Shown one piece after another: positions 26,147 to 33,740 of a stretch of 42,107 nt of DNA. Each line of letters opens with the position of its first letter. Position 1 is the stretch's first letter. The notes below the pieces were generated by a model. That model was not told where the DNA came from, made no database searches, and saw only the letters and a program-made list of their open reading frames with translations. The translations under genes were made by a program, and so were the position numbers. Location: assembly GCA_947589035.1 (NCBI GenBank), contig CANPYZ010000023.1, positions 1-42,107 on the forward strand. The letters are read 5' to 3'. Source of the DNA: an uncultured Clostridia bacterium (GTDB lineage Bacteria > Bacillota > Clostridia > Oscillospirales > Ruminococcaceae).

Positions 26147-27169
26147 TTAGCTCCCTGACTTTAAAAATTTCTTTTTTTTGTGTTCAAACATAATCGGTCT
26201 GAAATAATTGTATACGATGGATAATAGCCTTAGCACCAATCTTTTCGGAAGTTTGAGGCATATATCCTGACCCAACCTGGTCAATTTTCCTTTGCTTGCA
26301 TTCATAAGAAGAGCATCTGCCCATGGAGTCATCTGCCTATATTTCATATATGCATTCAGATAGGGGTGAGTACTTCCTTTTTCCCATGGTCTGTATGGAA
26401 TCATAAAGAAACCGGTATAGTGAACGATTTTGGGCGATTTTCTGGCATTCAGATACTGTGCTTCAGTGTATGAATACCTTCTTGGCATTCTTAGTATGTG
26501 CATTTCATCATATTCAAGTGCGAAAACAATAGTAACTGTATTGTATTCCGGAGGAAGTATCAGTATCTTTCCAGCAAAGATATGGTTGAGAATACTTTGT
26601 TCATTGAATACGAAGTATCCTTTTTTCTCATAGATATAGTTAATAAAAATTTGCTTGATATTATCCTCACGCCATTTTTTCAGGTTCATAAGAAGAACAC
26701 CGGAATTACAGTATGTACCATTTGAAGGAAGGTCTACCAGTTTTGCATATCTTCTGCTCAAACAGTCATCAACTCCAGCAATATAGTTATCCTTGAAATC
26801 GATATTCCAAAGCTTTGTAAGGTCGCCCTCGATAATGGTATCAGAATCAAGATAGAGAACCCTGTTTACATTTTCGGGAACGAGTTCAGTGATAAATAAT
26901 CTATTATAGCCAAATCCGAGCCAGCCCTTTTTTGTTGTTGAAAGCTTAATGTTAAGTTTCTCTGACCAGTTTGGCATAGAAACAAATTCTATGGTTCTTC
27001 TGTATTTTTTTGTGATTTTTCTAAGTTTCTCTTTTGATTTTTCAGTCATATCCTTCTCTATATAAAGAACATGAATATCTTTGAAATTTTTGTTGTTCTC
27101 AAAGAGAGAAACTATTGAAACGGCAGAGACCTCAGCGAATTTATCGCTGCTGTGATAAATTACCCACAT
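26147..27169 (-). CDS. Family 8 glycosyltransferase
   Basis: A 340-residue GT8 enzyme. The family marks are IYHSSDKFAEVSAVSIVSLF at the start, the metal-binding DXD in RVLYLDSDTI, the SGVLLMNLKKW segment and the HYTGF...RPWEKG motif near the C-terminus. Such enzymes add glucose or galactose from UDP donors. It is homologous along its length to the GT8 at 33741-34748 that opens the other EPS operon. AAAGG precedes ATG 27169. Confidence 0.92.
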   Translation of the reverse strand: MWVIYHSSDKFAEVSAVSIVSLFENNKNFKDIHVLYIEKDMTEKSKEKLRKITKKYRRTIEFVSMPNWSEKLNIKLSTTKKGWLGFGYNRLFITELVPENVNRVLYLDSDTIIEGDLTKLWNIDFKDNYIAGVDDCLSRRYAKLVDLPSNGTYCNSGVLLMNLKKWREDNIKQIFINYIYEKKGYFVFNEQSILNHIFAGKILILPPEYNTVTIVFALEYDEMHILRMPRRYSYTEAQYLNARKSPKIVHYTGFFMIPYRPWEKGSTHPYLNAYMKYRQMTPWADALLMNASKGKLTRLGQDICLKLPKRLVLRLLSIVYNYFRPIMFEHKKKKFLKSGS

Positions 27170-27184
27170 ATATGATGCCTTTCA

Positions 27185-28273
27185 TTATTCATAGAAATTT
27201 TTTAAGAAACTGATTTTTCCGGAAAGTGCTATAAGCATTGCGGAAAAAATAAATGTACAGGCAGTTATCCAACAAAGACCAATTATCCAATTCTTTTCGT
27301 CAAGCATAACTGCAAAAACTGTTTCCGTCAGCAATTTCGGAAGAGCGGTAAGAAATATTCTTTGTGAGAGGAATATTGCTGTACTCATTCTTCTCATATA
27401 TAATGATGTTTCGCTGCTGATAACTGGCTGTGTGCTGATGATGCACCAATAAACTGCACAAAATGTGAAAGGGAAAAGTGCTATTATTGTATTTGAGTTA
27501 TGAGCTTCCAACCTAAGCTTTGAGATAACCGCTTCTACAATAAATAAACAACAGAGAACAACAGAAGCCCAGAAATATCTGTTGAAAACGGGAGAATACT
27601 CCTTCTTGTCATTGCGCTGTTTATATGCGACCATTGCTCCGACTGCGATATAAGGAAATCCGTTGAACACACCATTTCGAGTGGTTATAAATATTACCCT
27701 GTAGGCGGCGAATAACTGTCCAATGACAGGTATCTTTTCTGTTAAATTGTAATAGCAATCACCCATAGCTCCAATAATGCAGAAGGCAGTTGCGATACAG
27801 AACATTTTCTTGTCACCGAAATACTTCCTGAGAACAACTGCGAGTACAGCTCCGACTGCTGTTGCAGGAAGAAACCAAATCGTATTATATGTTGAATAAA
27901 CCAATGCACGGTGAATGTAGCTGAGCACTTCCGTTGAGGAGGGTGTGAACCTTATCCACGTGATGACCTGAAAGAATATATATATCAATGACCAGATCCC
28001 ATAAAGTCTCATAGTTTTAAGGCAATAATTTTTAGTGAATTCCTTATGATTTGAAGAATCACTGCTATATATTTTTTTAAAAAGGAAATAACCGCTGAAA
28101 GCAAAATACATGGGTACTGCGATGATATATATGGATACTGCAAGATCAAGCACTTTCGGCAGCTTGCCATTAGCGTGTTCATTCAGAAAATGACTGAATA
28201 GTATAAGAAAAGCAAGCATCAGTTTCACGATATCAATAAGGGTATATGCCTTTTTAGTAACTGAACTATTCAT
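27185..28273 (-). CDS. Acyltransferase family 3 membrane protein
   Basis: A 362-residue polytopic protein with about ten helices, resembling acyltransferase-3 members (LIDIVKLMLAFLILFSHFLN with the conserved His at the end of helix 1, then IYIIAVPMYFAFSGYFLF). It may acylate the EPS, as may the gene at 15531-16544; the two proteins are not close to each other. The ATG overlaps the aldolase stop (ATGA). Confidence 0.8.
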   Translation of the reverse strand: MNSSVTKKAYTLIDIVKLMLAFLILFSHFLNEHANGKLPKVLDLAVSIYIIAVPMYFAFSGYFLFKKIYSSDSSNHKEFTKNYCLKTMRLYGIWSLIYIFFQVITWIRFTPSSTEVLSYIHRALVYSTYNTIWFLPATAVGAVLAVVLRKYFGDKKMFCIATAFCIIGAMGDCYYNLTEKIPVIGQLFAAYRVIFITTRNGVFNGFPYIAVGAMVAYKQRNDKKEYSPVFNRYFWASVVLCCLFIVEAVISKLRLEAHNSNTIIALFPFTFCAVYWCIISTQPVISSETSLYMRRMSTAIFLSQRIFLTALPKLLTETVFAVMLDEKNWIIGLCWITACTFIFSAMLIALSGKISFLKNFYE

Positions 28274-29286
28274 CTCCCCGCTCCCTTGATTAACGCCCTG
28301 TATAAGTCTTCAGCCTTTTTGTCACTGTAAAGAAATTTATCATCTCCTGAGATGCTTTTGATAACTCTGCTGTAATCGGCAATACTCATATTCTTATTCA
28401 TTAAATATGTAGCATAATTGGGGTTGCACTGATTTACAGCTGCAATAAAGTATTCAAGATTATAGCCCCAAGGAAACCTCGAATATATCTCCTTCAGACA
28501 TTCGTCCCATATCTCGAAAGCATGATGAATGTTAAAAGAAGTGTTGTGAAAGGAGTTGAGGTAATTACATATCATTTCAAGATTAAGATTGCCAGCACCT
28601 CTGCCCATTCCATATACACTTGCATCAATCACGATATCATGCTTGAGGTCAAGCTCGGCAAATGTTGTGGCATTTGAGAAAGCCTGCTGCATATTATTAT
28701 GAGCATGATAGCCTATACGTATTCCTTCGCCAACGTGTTCATCAGCAATTCTTGCATATTTTATCAACTGCTCCTTGGAGAGAAGACCAAAGGTATCAAC
28801 TATATAAATTGCGTAGGGTCTTAGCTTACTGAAGCGTTCACACATAGAAGCATACTGGCTCTCTGAATACTGTTCAACTCTTGTGGGCTGAACTCCGAGG
28901 TTATAGCCCATGTCAACTATCTGTGAAGCATACTCATATGCCTCATCCAGACATTTCATCCAAAAGGAATAACGAATAAAATCAAGTCCTCCGGTAGTTC
29001 TTGGGGTAAGCATTTCAGGAGGAAAATAATTAGCCATTTCGATGAGAACTGCATAGAGAGTGCCATTCTTTTTTTTCCCTATTATATCTGTAACTTGCTC
29101 GACTGAATTGAAGATAGATCTGTGCGGATGATATGGTTCATTTCGCATAAATCCCAGTTCAATAATATTGACATTAAGTTTATCAAGCTCACTTCTGATA
29201 AAGCGAATGTTGTTTTCACCAAATTCCCAGTTATTAACATATCCACCGTCTCTCAATGTACAATCCAGAATGCTTACTTTATTCAT
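28270..29286 (-). CDS. DRE-TIM (HMGL-like) aldolase-type enzyme
   Basis: A 338-residue enzyme of the DRE-TIM metallolyase superfamily, which includes 4-hydroxy-2-oxovalerate aldolase and isopropylmalate synthase. The N-terminal SILDCTLRDGGYVNNW carries the divalent-metal Asp and the catalytic Arg-Asp pair, and GYHAHNNMQQA supplies the two metal-binding His residues. The GGY after LRD differs from the classical synthases and is typical of members in capsule and EPS loci, whose substrate is not firmly established. Followed by an acyltransferase and preceded by a hydroxyacid dehydrogenase. ATG 29286 is preferred to GTG 29292 for spacing to AAAGGA. A C-C bond-forming step on a sugar or small acid is inferred. 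Confidence 0.85.
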   Translation of the reverse strand: MNKVSILDCTLRDGGYVNNWEFGENNIRFIRSELDKLNVNIIELGFMRNEPYHPHRSIFNSVEQVTDIIGKKKNGTLYAVLIEMANYFPPEMLTPRTTGGLDFIRYSFWMKCLDEAYEYASQIVDMGYNLGVQPTRVEQYSESQYASMCERFSKLRPYAIYIVDTFGLLSKEQLIKYARIADEHVGEGIRIGYHAHNNMQQAFSNATTFAELDLKHDIVIDASVYGMGRGAGNLNLEMICNYLNSFHNTSFNIHHAFEIWDECLKEIYSRFPWGYNLEYFIAAVNQCNPNYATYLMNKNMSIADYSRVIKSISGDDKFLYSDKKAEDLYRALIKGAGR

Positions 29287-29288
29287 TA

Positions 29289-30203
29289 TCACTGTTTCCT
29301 TTCATCGATAAATTCCTTTAGATTGTGCAATATTACATTCCATATTCTTTCGTTATTTTTATCCGATACAAACGAATTATGCGGAGTAATAATGACATTC
29401 TTCATCTTCCAAAAACTATCACTTTCAGGTAAAGGTTCTTCAGCAAACACATCAAGGACTGCACCGTATAATCGAGATGAAAGTGCTTCTTTCAAAGCTT
29501 TTTCATCAATAATACCACCTCTTGCTATATTGACTATCACTGCATCTTTTTTTATACAGTTGATTTTATCCTTCCCGAACATTCCTTTTGTTTTTTCAGT
29601 CAAAGGTAAAGTCAAAATAACAACATCACTTTCAGCGAGTACAGCATCAAGATTTTCCAGTGGCAATACATCATTAAAATACGGCTGATTGCGTGGAAAA
29701 AGGTCGATGCCAATAATATTGTCTGTAAAAGCACTGAATCTTTTAGCAGTTTCCTGTCCAACATTTCCGGCTCCTACAATGCACACTTGAGAGCCATCCA
29801 GCTCACGGAGCGAACGTTCTTTCTCCCATTTGCACGACTTCTGATTTTCAAAGAACGTGAAATTTTTCTTAAAAAGTGCAAGTACTCCACTTAATGCAAA
29901 TTCTGCCATGGGAATACTGTATATACCGCTTGCATTGTACAACCTTATGCCTTTTAATTTGATATATTCGAGAGGAACACGGTCGAGACCGGCACTCAAA
30001 AGCTGTATACATTTCAGATTAGTGAACTCATTTATATCATGCTTCACAAATAACCAGTTACAGATAACAGCATCTATATCCCGAATATATTCGCCAAGCT
30101 TAGAATCCTCTCTGGGAGATACAATGATTTCATATCCCATCTCTTCCAGCTTTGTTCGGTATTGTTCTTTAAGCTCAAGCAAACCTGTTATCAATAGCTT
30201 CAT
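29289..30203 (-). CDS. D-2-hydroxyacid dehydrogenase family protein
   Basis: A 304-residue NAD(P)-dependent oxidoreductase. The cofactor-binding motif GAGNVG (144-149) is followed by D167 (NAD preference likely), the catalytic R228 (ARGGIID), the Glu in VFAEEPLP (about 256) and H275 (TPHNS), all present. It reduces a 2-keto acid to a D-hydroxy acid or the reverse. It lies between rfbG and an aldolase-type enzyme, so its substrate may be a pyruvate-derived or aldolase-derived acid destined for the polysaccharide; this is inference. Its start lies 29 bases inside the end of rfbG. Confidence 0.88.
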   Translation of the reverse strand: MKLLITGLLELKEQYRTKLEEMGYEIIVSPREDSKLGEYIRDIDAVICNWLFVKHDINEFTNLKCIQLLSAGLDRVPLEYIKLKGIRLYNASGIYSIPMAEFALSGVLALFKKNFTFFENQKSCKWEKERSLRELDGSQVCIVGAGNVGQETAKRFSAFTDNIIGIDLFPRNQPYFNDVLPLENLDAVLAESDVVILTLPLTEKTKGMFGKDKINCIKKDAVIVNIARGGIIDEKALKEALSSRLYGAVLDVFAEEPLPESDSFWKMKNVIITPHNSFVSDKNNERIWNVILHNLKEFIDERKQ

Positions 30204-31263
30204 AGTTATCCCCCATAAGGAAGAGATTTATCTCTTCGTCCATTTCAGCAGATATGTCTCCGCCTTCGAGAAGTATTTTGCAAAAACGACAGGTCATTTC
30301 CATACATTTATCAATATGCCATCTCGGTTTCCAGCCGAACATGGATTTAATTTTACTACAGTCAAGCTTGAGAAAATTTGCTTCATGGGGTGCGTTAGCC
30401 TCAGCAACGTTTTTCCACTTTGCATCAGGTCCCCAGTATTTGCAGAATAAATCAACAAGATTGCCTGTAGTTACACAGTCACAGTCGTCGGGACCAACAT
30501 TATAATATCCTGCATATGAGGAATCCTCATACTGCTTTTGGGCGATTGTAAGATATACAGAAAGCGGCTCAAGAACATGCTGATAAGGTCTTGTAGAAAA
30601 AGGATTCCTTACAATAATATCATTCCTGCTCTGTACAGCTCTTATACAGTCAGGAATGATCCTGTCGTTGGCGAAATCTCCTCCACCAATAACGTTTCCG
30701 GCTCTTGCAGTTGAAACAGCTACCTTATTATCACTAAAAAAGCTGTTTTTATAGCTGTGAGTGACAAGCTCAGAGCAACTTTTACTGTTTGAATATGGAT
30801 CAAAACCATCAAGAGACTCGTCCTCTCTGTAACCCCAACACCACTCATTATTATGATACACTTTATCTGTAGTAATATTGAGAATGCTCTTTACGCTTGA
30901 AGAAAATCTTACACATTCAAGCAGATTCACGGTTCCCATTACATTTGTTTCATAGGTATATCTTGGACTTTTATAGCTATCACGAACTATAGGCTGAGCA
31001 GCAAGATGAAAAACTATTTCAGGCTGAACCTTGTCAAATACGCCTTTTAATTTTTCGAAATGTCTTATATCGTCGATTATATTGTCCATTTTATCAGCAA
31101 TACCTGAAATTGAGAAGAGATTTGGATCTGTAGGAGGTTCGAGACTATATCCTGTCACTTCAGCTCCGGCATTTACAAGAATCTTACACAGCCATGTACC
31201 CTTGAATCCGGTATGACCTGTAACAAGCACTTTTTTGCCCTTATAAAATGAATAGTCAAACAT
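30175..31263 (-). CDS. rfbG: CDP-glucose 4,6-dehydratase
   Basis: A 362-residue extended SDR that turns CDP-glucose into CDP-4-keto-6-deoxyglucose. The Rossmann motif GHTGFKG (16-22) is the wording specific to RfbG, followed by NITTDKVY, CWGYREDESLDGFDPYSNSK (with YxxxK) and RAGNVIGGGDFANDRIIPD. ATG 31263 shares its A with the rfbF stop (TAATG), so the two are coupled; an in-frame start at 31305 would run far into rfbF. No RfbH-type dehydratase follows, so the product probably does not enter the usual 3,6-dideoxyhexose route. Confidence 0.95.
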   Translation of the reverse strand: MFDYSFYKGKKVLVTGHTGFKGTWLCKILVNAGAEVTGYSLEPPTDPNLFSISGIADKMDNIIDDIRHFEKLKGVFDKVQPEIVFHLAAQPIVRDSYKSPRYTYETNVMGTVNLLECVRFSSSVKSILNITTDKVYHNNEWCWGYREDESLDGFDPYSNSKSCSELVTHSYKNSFFSDNKVAVSTARAGNVIGGGDFANDRIIPDCIRAVQSRNDIIVRNPFSTRPYQHVLEPLSVYLTIAQKQYEDSSYAGYYNVGPDDCDCVTTGNLVDLFCKYWGPDAKWKNVAEANAPHEANFLKLDCSKIKSMFGWKPRWHIDKCMEMTCRFCKILLEGGDISAEMDEEINLFLMGDNYEAIDNRFA

Positions 31264-32045
31264 TAGTCTTTCCACACCTTCCACGGAGCATTGCCCGTAC
31301 TCCACATTTTTTCAAGAATATCTTTTTCTCTCTTTGTGTCCATACACTGCCAGAAACCTTTGTGCTTATAGGACATAAGCTCTCCTTCTTTTGCGAGTCT
31401 TTGGAGAGGCGATTTTTCAAAAACACAGTCATCACCGTCAAGATATTCAAACACCCGTGGTTCGAGTACCATAAACCCAGCATTAATCAAAGCACCATCA
31501 TTATGGCTTTTTTCTCTGAATGAGCGAACTGCGTTGTTACCACCAACATCGAGAACTCCTTTTTCCTGAGCTTGTATAACAGCAGTTAATGTAGCTATTT
31601 TTTTACGAGTTCTATGAAATTCAACTAAATTTTCGATATTCACGTCACACACGGCATCACCGTATGTCATCAGGAATGTGTTATTTCCGATATATGGCTG
31701 TATTCTTTTTATTCTGCCACCAGTCATAGTGTTTAGTCCTGTATCCACGACCGTGATCTTCCAAGGCTCACAGTGCTGGTTATGGATAAGCATATCATTC
31801 CTGCCTTTAGTAAAATCGAAAGTTATGTCGCTGTTATGGAGAAAATAATCTGCGAACCATTCTTTGATAATATGCTGCTTATAGCCTGCACATATTACAA
31901 ATTCATTGAATCCATAATTAGAAAAACCTTTCATAATATGCCAAATTATCGGTTTTCCACCAATCTCAACCATAGGTTTCGGTTTATATTGAGATTCTTC
32001 AGATATACGTGTTCCAAAGCCCCCAGCAAGCAAAACCACTTTCAT
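31263..32045 (-). CDS. rfbF: Glucose-1-phosphate cytidylyltransferase
   Basis: A 260-residue nucleotidyltransferase that makes CDP-glucose from CTP and glucose 1-phosphate. LAGGFGTRISEESQYKPKPM is the nucleotide-binding loop with the catalytic Lys. YGDAVCDVNI carries the metal Asp, and the CMDTKREKDILEKMW ending is typical of RfbF. It is the first gene of the minus-strand EPS operon. AAGGAG lies eight bases before ATG 32045. Upstream are 320 bases and then the left inverted repeat of the invertible segment, which in the opposite orientation would aim a strong promoter at this gene. Confidence 0.96.
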   Translation of the reverse strand: MKVVLLAGGFGTRISEESQYKPKPMVEIGGKPIIWHIMKGFSNYGFNEFVICAGYKQHIIKEWFADYFLHNSDITFDFTKGRNDMLIHNQHCEPWKITVVDTGLNTMTGGRIKRIQPYIGNNTFLMTYGDAVCDVNIENLVEFHRTRKKIATLTAVIQAQEKGVLDVGGNNAVRSFREKSHNDGALINAGFMVLEPRVFEYLDGDDCVFEKSPLQRLAKEGELMSYKHKGFWQCMDTKREKDILEKMWSTGNAPWKVWKD

Positions 32046-32083
32046 TCCAACAACTCCTTATAATTTAATTCGGTTCAAAAATC

Positions 32084-32114
32084 ATTATATAATAAATAAT
32101 AACTCAAAAATCAA
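32084..32114 (-). promoter_or_regulatory. Candidate weak promoter of the rfbF operon
   Basis: On the minus strand TTGATT (32114-32109) is followed after 17 bases by TATATA (32091-32086), or after 19 by TATAAT (32089-32084). It is weaker than the invertible promoter. If active, it would give the left operon a basal level in either orientation. Confidence 0.4.
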
Positions 32115-32364
32115 GAATGAAAAATTATTTAAATTTTTTAAATTGTTAAGTCATGTGTCAGCACGATAGAGCTTATTTTCTGAGTCAGCATTTTTCATAT
32201 TGAATCAAGTATAATCCTACATTTAGACTTCACATGTTCCATGTCTCGCCTAACAATTTACATAAACAAGATAATCAATACGAATTTATATACTAAATCT
32301 CAACTATCTCCTCAACACTTAAAAAAATCTCATCATATAGAAACGATAATTTTATCAACCTCTT
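32115..32364. other. Spacer between the rfbF promoter and the left inverted repeat
   Basis: About 250 AT-rich bases without a credible gene. No terminator facing rfbF is visible, so a leftward transcript that starts inside the invertible segment could reach rfbF. The resulting leader would be about 420 bases long. Confidence 0.4.
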
Positions 32365-32391
32365 CTTCGTTTAAGTGAATATTTCACGAAA
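32365..32391. repeat. Left inverted repeat (IR-L) of the invertible segment
   Basis: The core TTAAGTGAATATTTCACGAA (32371-32390) recurs in reverse complement at 33701-33720; CTTCG and one flanking A extend the match to 27 bp, with a single T/C difference at 32370. The core contains the near-palindrome GTGAA-TAT-TTCAC, as expected for two recombinase-binding arms around a short crossover region. Confidence 0.9.
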
Positions 32392-32440
32392 TATGACAGC
32401 ATATCATATTCAATTGTCAAGGTGCTTATTTTTTAAATTT

Positions 32441-32460
32441 TTCAGTCAAACTGAATTTTT
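32441..32460 (+). terminator. Weak hairpin with T run at the recombinase 3' end
   Basis: TTCAGT (32441-32446) pairs with ACTGAA (32450-32455), followed by six T residues on the plus strand. It contains the recombinase stop codon. As a terminator it faces transcription entering the recombinase gene from the left. On the minus strand it is followed by AAAAATTTAAAA, so it should stop recombinase transcripts only poorly. Confidence 0.35.
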
Positions 32461-33515
32461 TGCATATAGGCTTGTTTTATTGAAAAATCGGGATGCACAT
32501 ATCTTTCCAACGTAATTTTTACGTTGGAATGCCCAAGAATTTCACTTAATGCCTTGATGTCAAAGCCGAGTTTCACGCAATTTGAGGCAAACATATGGCG
32601 CAGAGCATGAAAATGCACTGACGGCAAATTTACGTTTTTCAAAATTTTTGCAAACCGGTACTGCATTGTCCGTGGTTCAACCGGTTTAGTTTTTCCGGAA
32701 CAGAGAAATTCTTCTTCTTTTCCCTGAAAACGGCGTAATAAAGGCATTATGCATTCCGGAATGGGAATACATCTTTTAGAAGTTTCACTTTTCGGTTCAG
32801 TAATGACAAGTTTTGTTCTATGTATTTGGTCAAAAATCTGGATTCGCTGTAAAGTTTTCCTGACGGTCAGAATCCGTTTTTCCAGATCAATATCTTTCCA
32901 CTGCAAGGCACAAAGTTCACCGATACGAATGCCTGTTGTCATAGCAAGACTGATGCCGAAACTGGATAAATCAGAATGCTCCGACAAATAATTCCGGAGT
33001 TTTTTCTGTTCTGTCTCATCGAATAAAGCGATTTCAGGGGCTTTTTTCTTCGGCATTATGATACCGTCTAAAGGATTTTCAATATGATATTGCTTTACAG
33101 CATATTTAAACACTGATTTCATCAATACAATCATATCTGAAATATACCGATTGGACAGTCCTTCCTGCTGCTTTTCCGTAATAAACGCATAAATTTCTTT
33201 TGTCCGGATTGCAGAAACTGCAAAATTTCCGAATTTTGGACAAATATGCTTGTTCCACTTCAGCTGATAATTCGCATAGGTAGATGCTTTGATTCTGCAC
33301 TGCATTCCCTGTATCCAGTCAGCGTAAATATCTTTCAGCAAAATATCGCATTTCTGGCTGAAATTCTTATATTTGAATTGTTCCATTCTTGTCAGAACCA
33401 GTTCACGGGTACGCCCTAAAAAATAGTGGAAACTTTTCTTTTCTCCCTTTTTCTGCTCTTTGGGGATTCGTCCTTCCCAGCGACCATCTTTACGATGATA
33501 AATATTCATTTTCAT
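32442..33515 (-). CDS. Tyrosine recombinase / site-specific integrase (putative DNA invertase)
   Basis: A 357-residue phage-integrase-family recombinase. It has a basic N-terminal part (NIYHRKDGRWEGRIPKE, an arm-type DNA-binding region), a SAM-like core-binding domain (about 70-155), then the catalytic domain with R in TTGIRIGELCALQW, H-x-x-R in HALRH, H in LGHSN and the nucleophilic Tyr in LERYVH, a complete R-H-R-H-Y set. ATG 33515 has AAGGAGGA seven bases upstream; a longer frame to 33548 has no such site. The gene is flanked by 27-bp inverted repeats and has its own promoter back to back with the EPS promoter. Family members act in transposition, phage integration or DNA inversion; the flanking inverted repeats and the absence of other mobile genes favour inversion. 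Confidence 0.9.
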   Translation of the reverse strand: MKMNIYHRKDGRWEGRIPKEQKKGEKKSFHYFLGRTRELVLTRMEQFKYKNFSQKCDILLKDIYADWIQGMQCRIKASTYANYQLKWNKHICPKFGNFAVSAIRTKEIYAFITEKQQEGLSNRYISDMIVLMKSVFKYAVKQYHIENPLDGIIMPKKKAPEIALFDETEQKKLRNYLSEHSDLSSFGISLAMTTGIRIGELCALQWKDIDLEKRILTVRKTLQRIQIFDQIHRTKLVITEPKSETSKRCIPIPECIMPLLRRFQGKEEEFLCSGKTKPVEPRTMQYRFAKILKNVNLPSVHFHALRHMFASNCVKLGFDIKALSEILGHSNVKITLERYVHPDFSIKQAYMQKIQFD

Positions 33516-33572
33516 TGTGTTGTCCTCCTTTTTGTGCAGTATCCACAAAATTAAGAAATTAAATTTTGTCTT

Positions 33573-33602
33573 ATTTTAAAAAAATATCAATTGACAAGTC
33601 AA
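33573..33602 (-). promoter_or_regulatory. Candidate promoter of the recombinase gene
   Basis: On the minus strand TTGACT (33602-33597) is followed after 18 bases by TAAAAT (33578-33573). Its -35 is immediately back to back with the -35 of the EPS promoter, so two RNA polymerases could hardly bind at once. Confidence 0.5.
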
Positions 33603-33604
33603 TT
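33589..33604. promoter_or_regulatory. Palindrome spanning both -35 elements
   Basis: AATTGAC (33589-33595), AA, GTCAATT (33598-33604): a perfect 7-bp inverted repeat with a two-base centre. Each arm carries most of one -35 hexamer, TTGACA rightward and TTGACT leftward. It may be an operator, or simply the result of two facing -35 boxes. Confidence 0.5.
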
Positions 33605-33620
33605 AAAACTGTGATATAAT
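33591..33620 (+). promoter_or_regulatory. Invertible promoter, now driving the right EPS operon
   Basis: TTGACA (33591-33596), 18 bases, TATAAT (33615-33620), with extended -10 (TGATATAAT). This is one of the best promoters in the window. It lies inside the inverted repeats, about 80 bases from the right one, and points to the GT8 gene at 33741. Confidence 0.85.
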
Positions 33621-33699
33621 AAAAGCGTAGTTAAAGTGTGTATTTATCATAGTGCAACATTACTGATTATACCATATTTGACAAACAATTTAATTAACT

Positions 33700-33726
33700 T
33701 TTCGTGAAATATTCACTTAAGCGAAG
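33700..33726. repeat. Right inverted repeat (IR-R) of the invertible segment
   Basis: Reverse complement of IR-L with one difference (G at 33721). Its outer end overlaps the Shine-Dalgarno AAGGTGAGG (33724-33732) of the first right-operon gene, leaving no room for a promoter between repeat and gene. In RNA it could form a short hairpin (GTGAA/TTCAC) in the leader. Confidence 0.9.
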
Positions 33727-33740
33727 GTGAGGATTGATGT

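Larger units (their letters stand above)
32365..33726. mobile_element. Invertible DNA segment carrying its own recombinase and an outward promoter
   Basis: Seen directly: 27-bp inverted repeats at 32365-32391 and 33700-33726 (26 of 27 positions match) enclose a tyrosine recombinase gene (minus strand) and a strong plus-strand promoter at 33591-33620. The segment lies exactly between two divergent EPS operons. Known precedent: tyrosine recombinases invert promoter segments before surface-polysaccharide loci in Bacteroides and surface genes in Clostridioides. Inferred: recombination between the repeats flips the 1.3-kb segment, so that the promoter serves either the plus-strand operon (present state) or the minus-strand operon. 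In this case the recombinase gene flips with the promoter and always reads away from it. It could instead be a defunct integrated element, but no second mobile gene and no direct-repeat attachment site are seen. Confidence 0.8.

Noticed and set aside
33679-33684. A second TTGACA near the right inverted repeat as an extra promoter for the right operon
   Set aside because: No -10-like hexamer lies 16-18 bases downstream; that position falls in the repeat core.
32365-33726. Integrated prophage, ICE or integron remnant instead of an invertible segment
   Set aside because: No excisionase, relaxase, capsid or cassette genes and no direct-repeat att site; the flanking repeats are inverted and sit precisely at the operon boundary.
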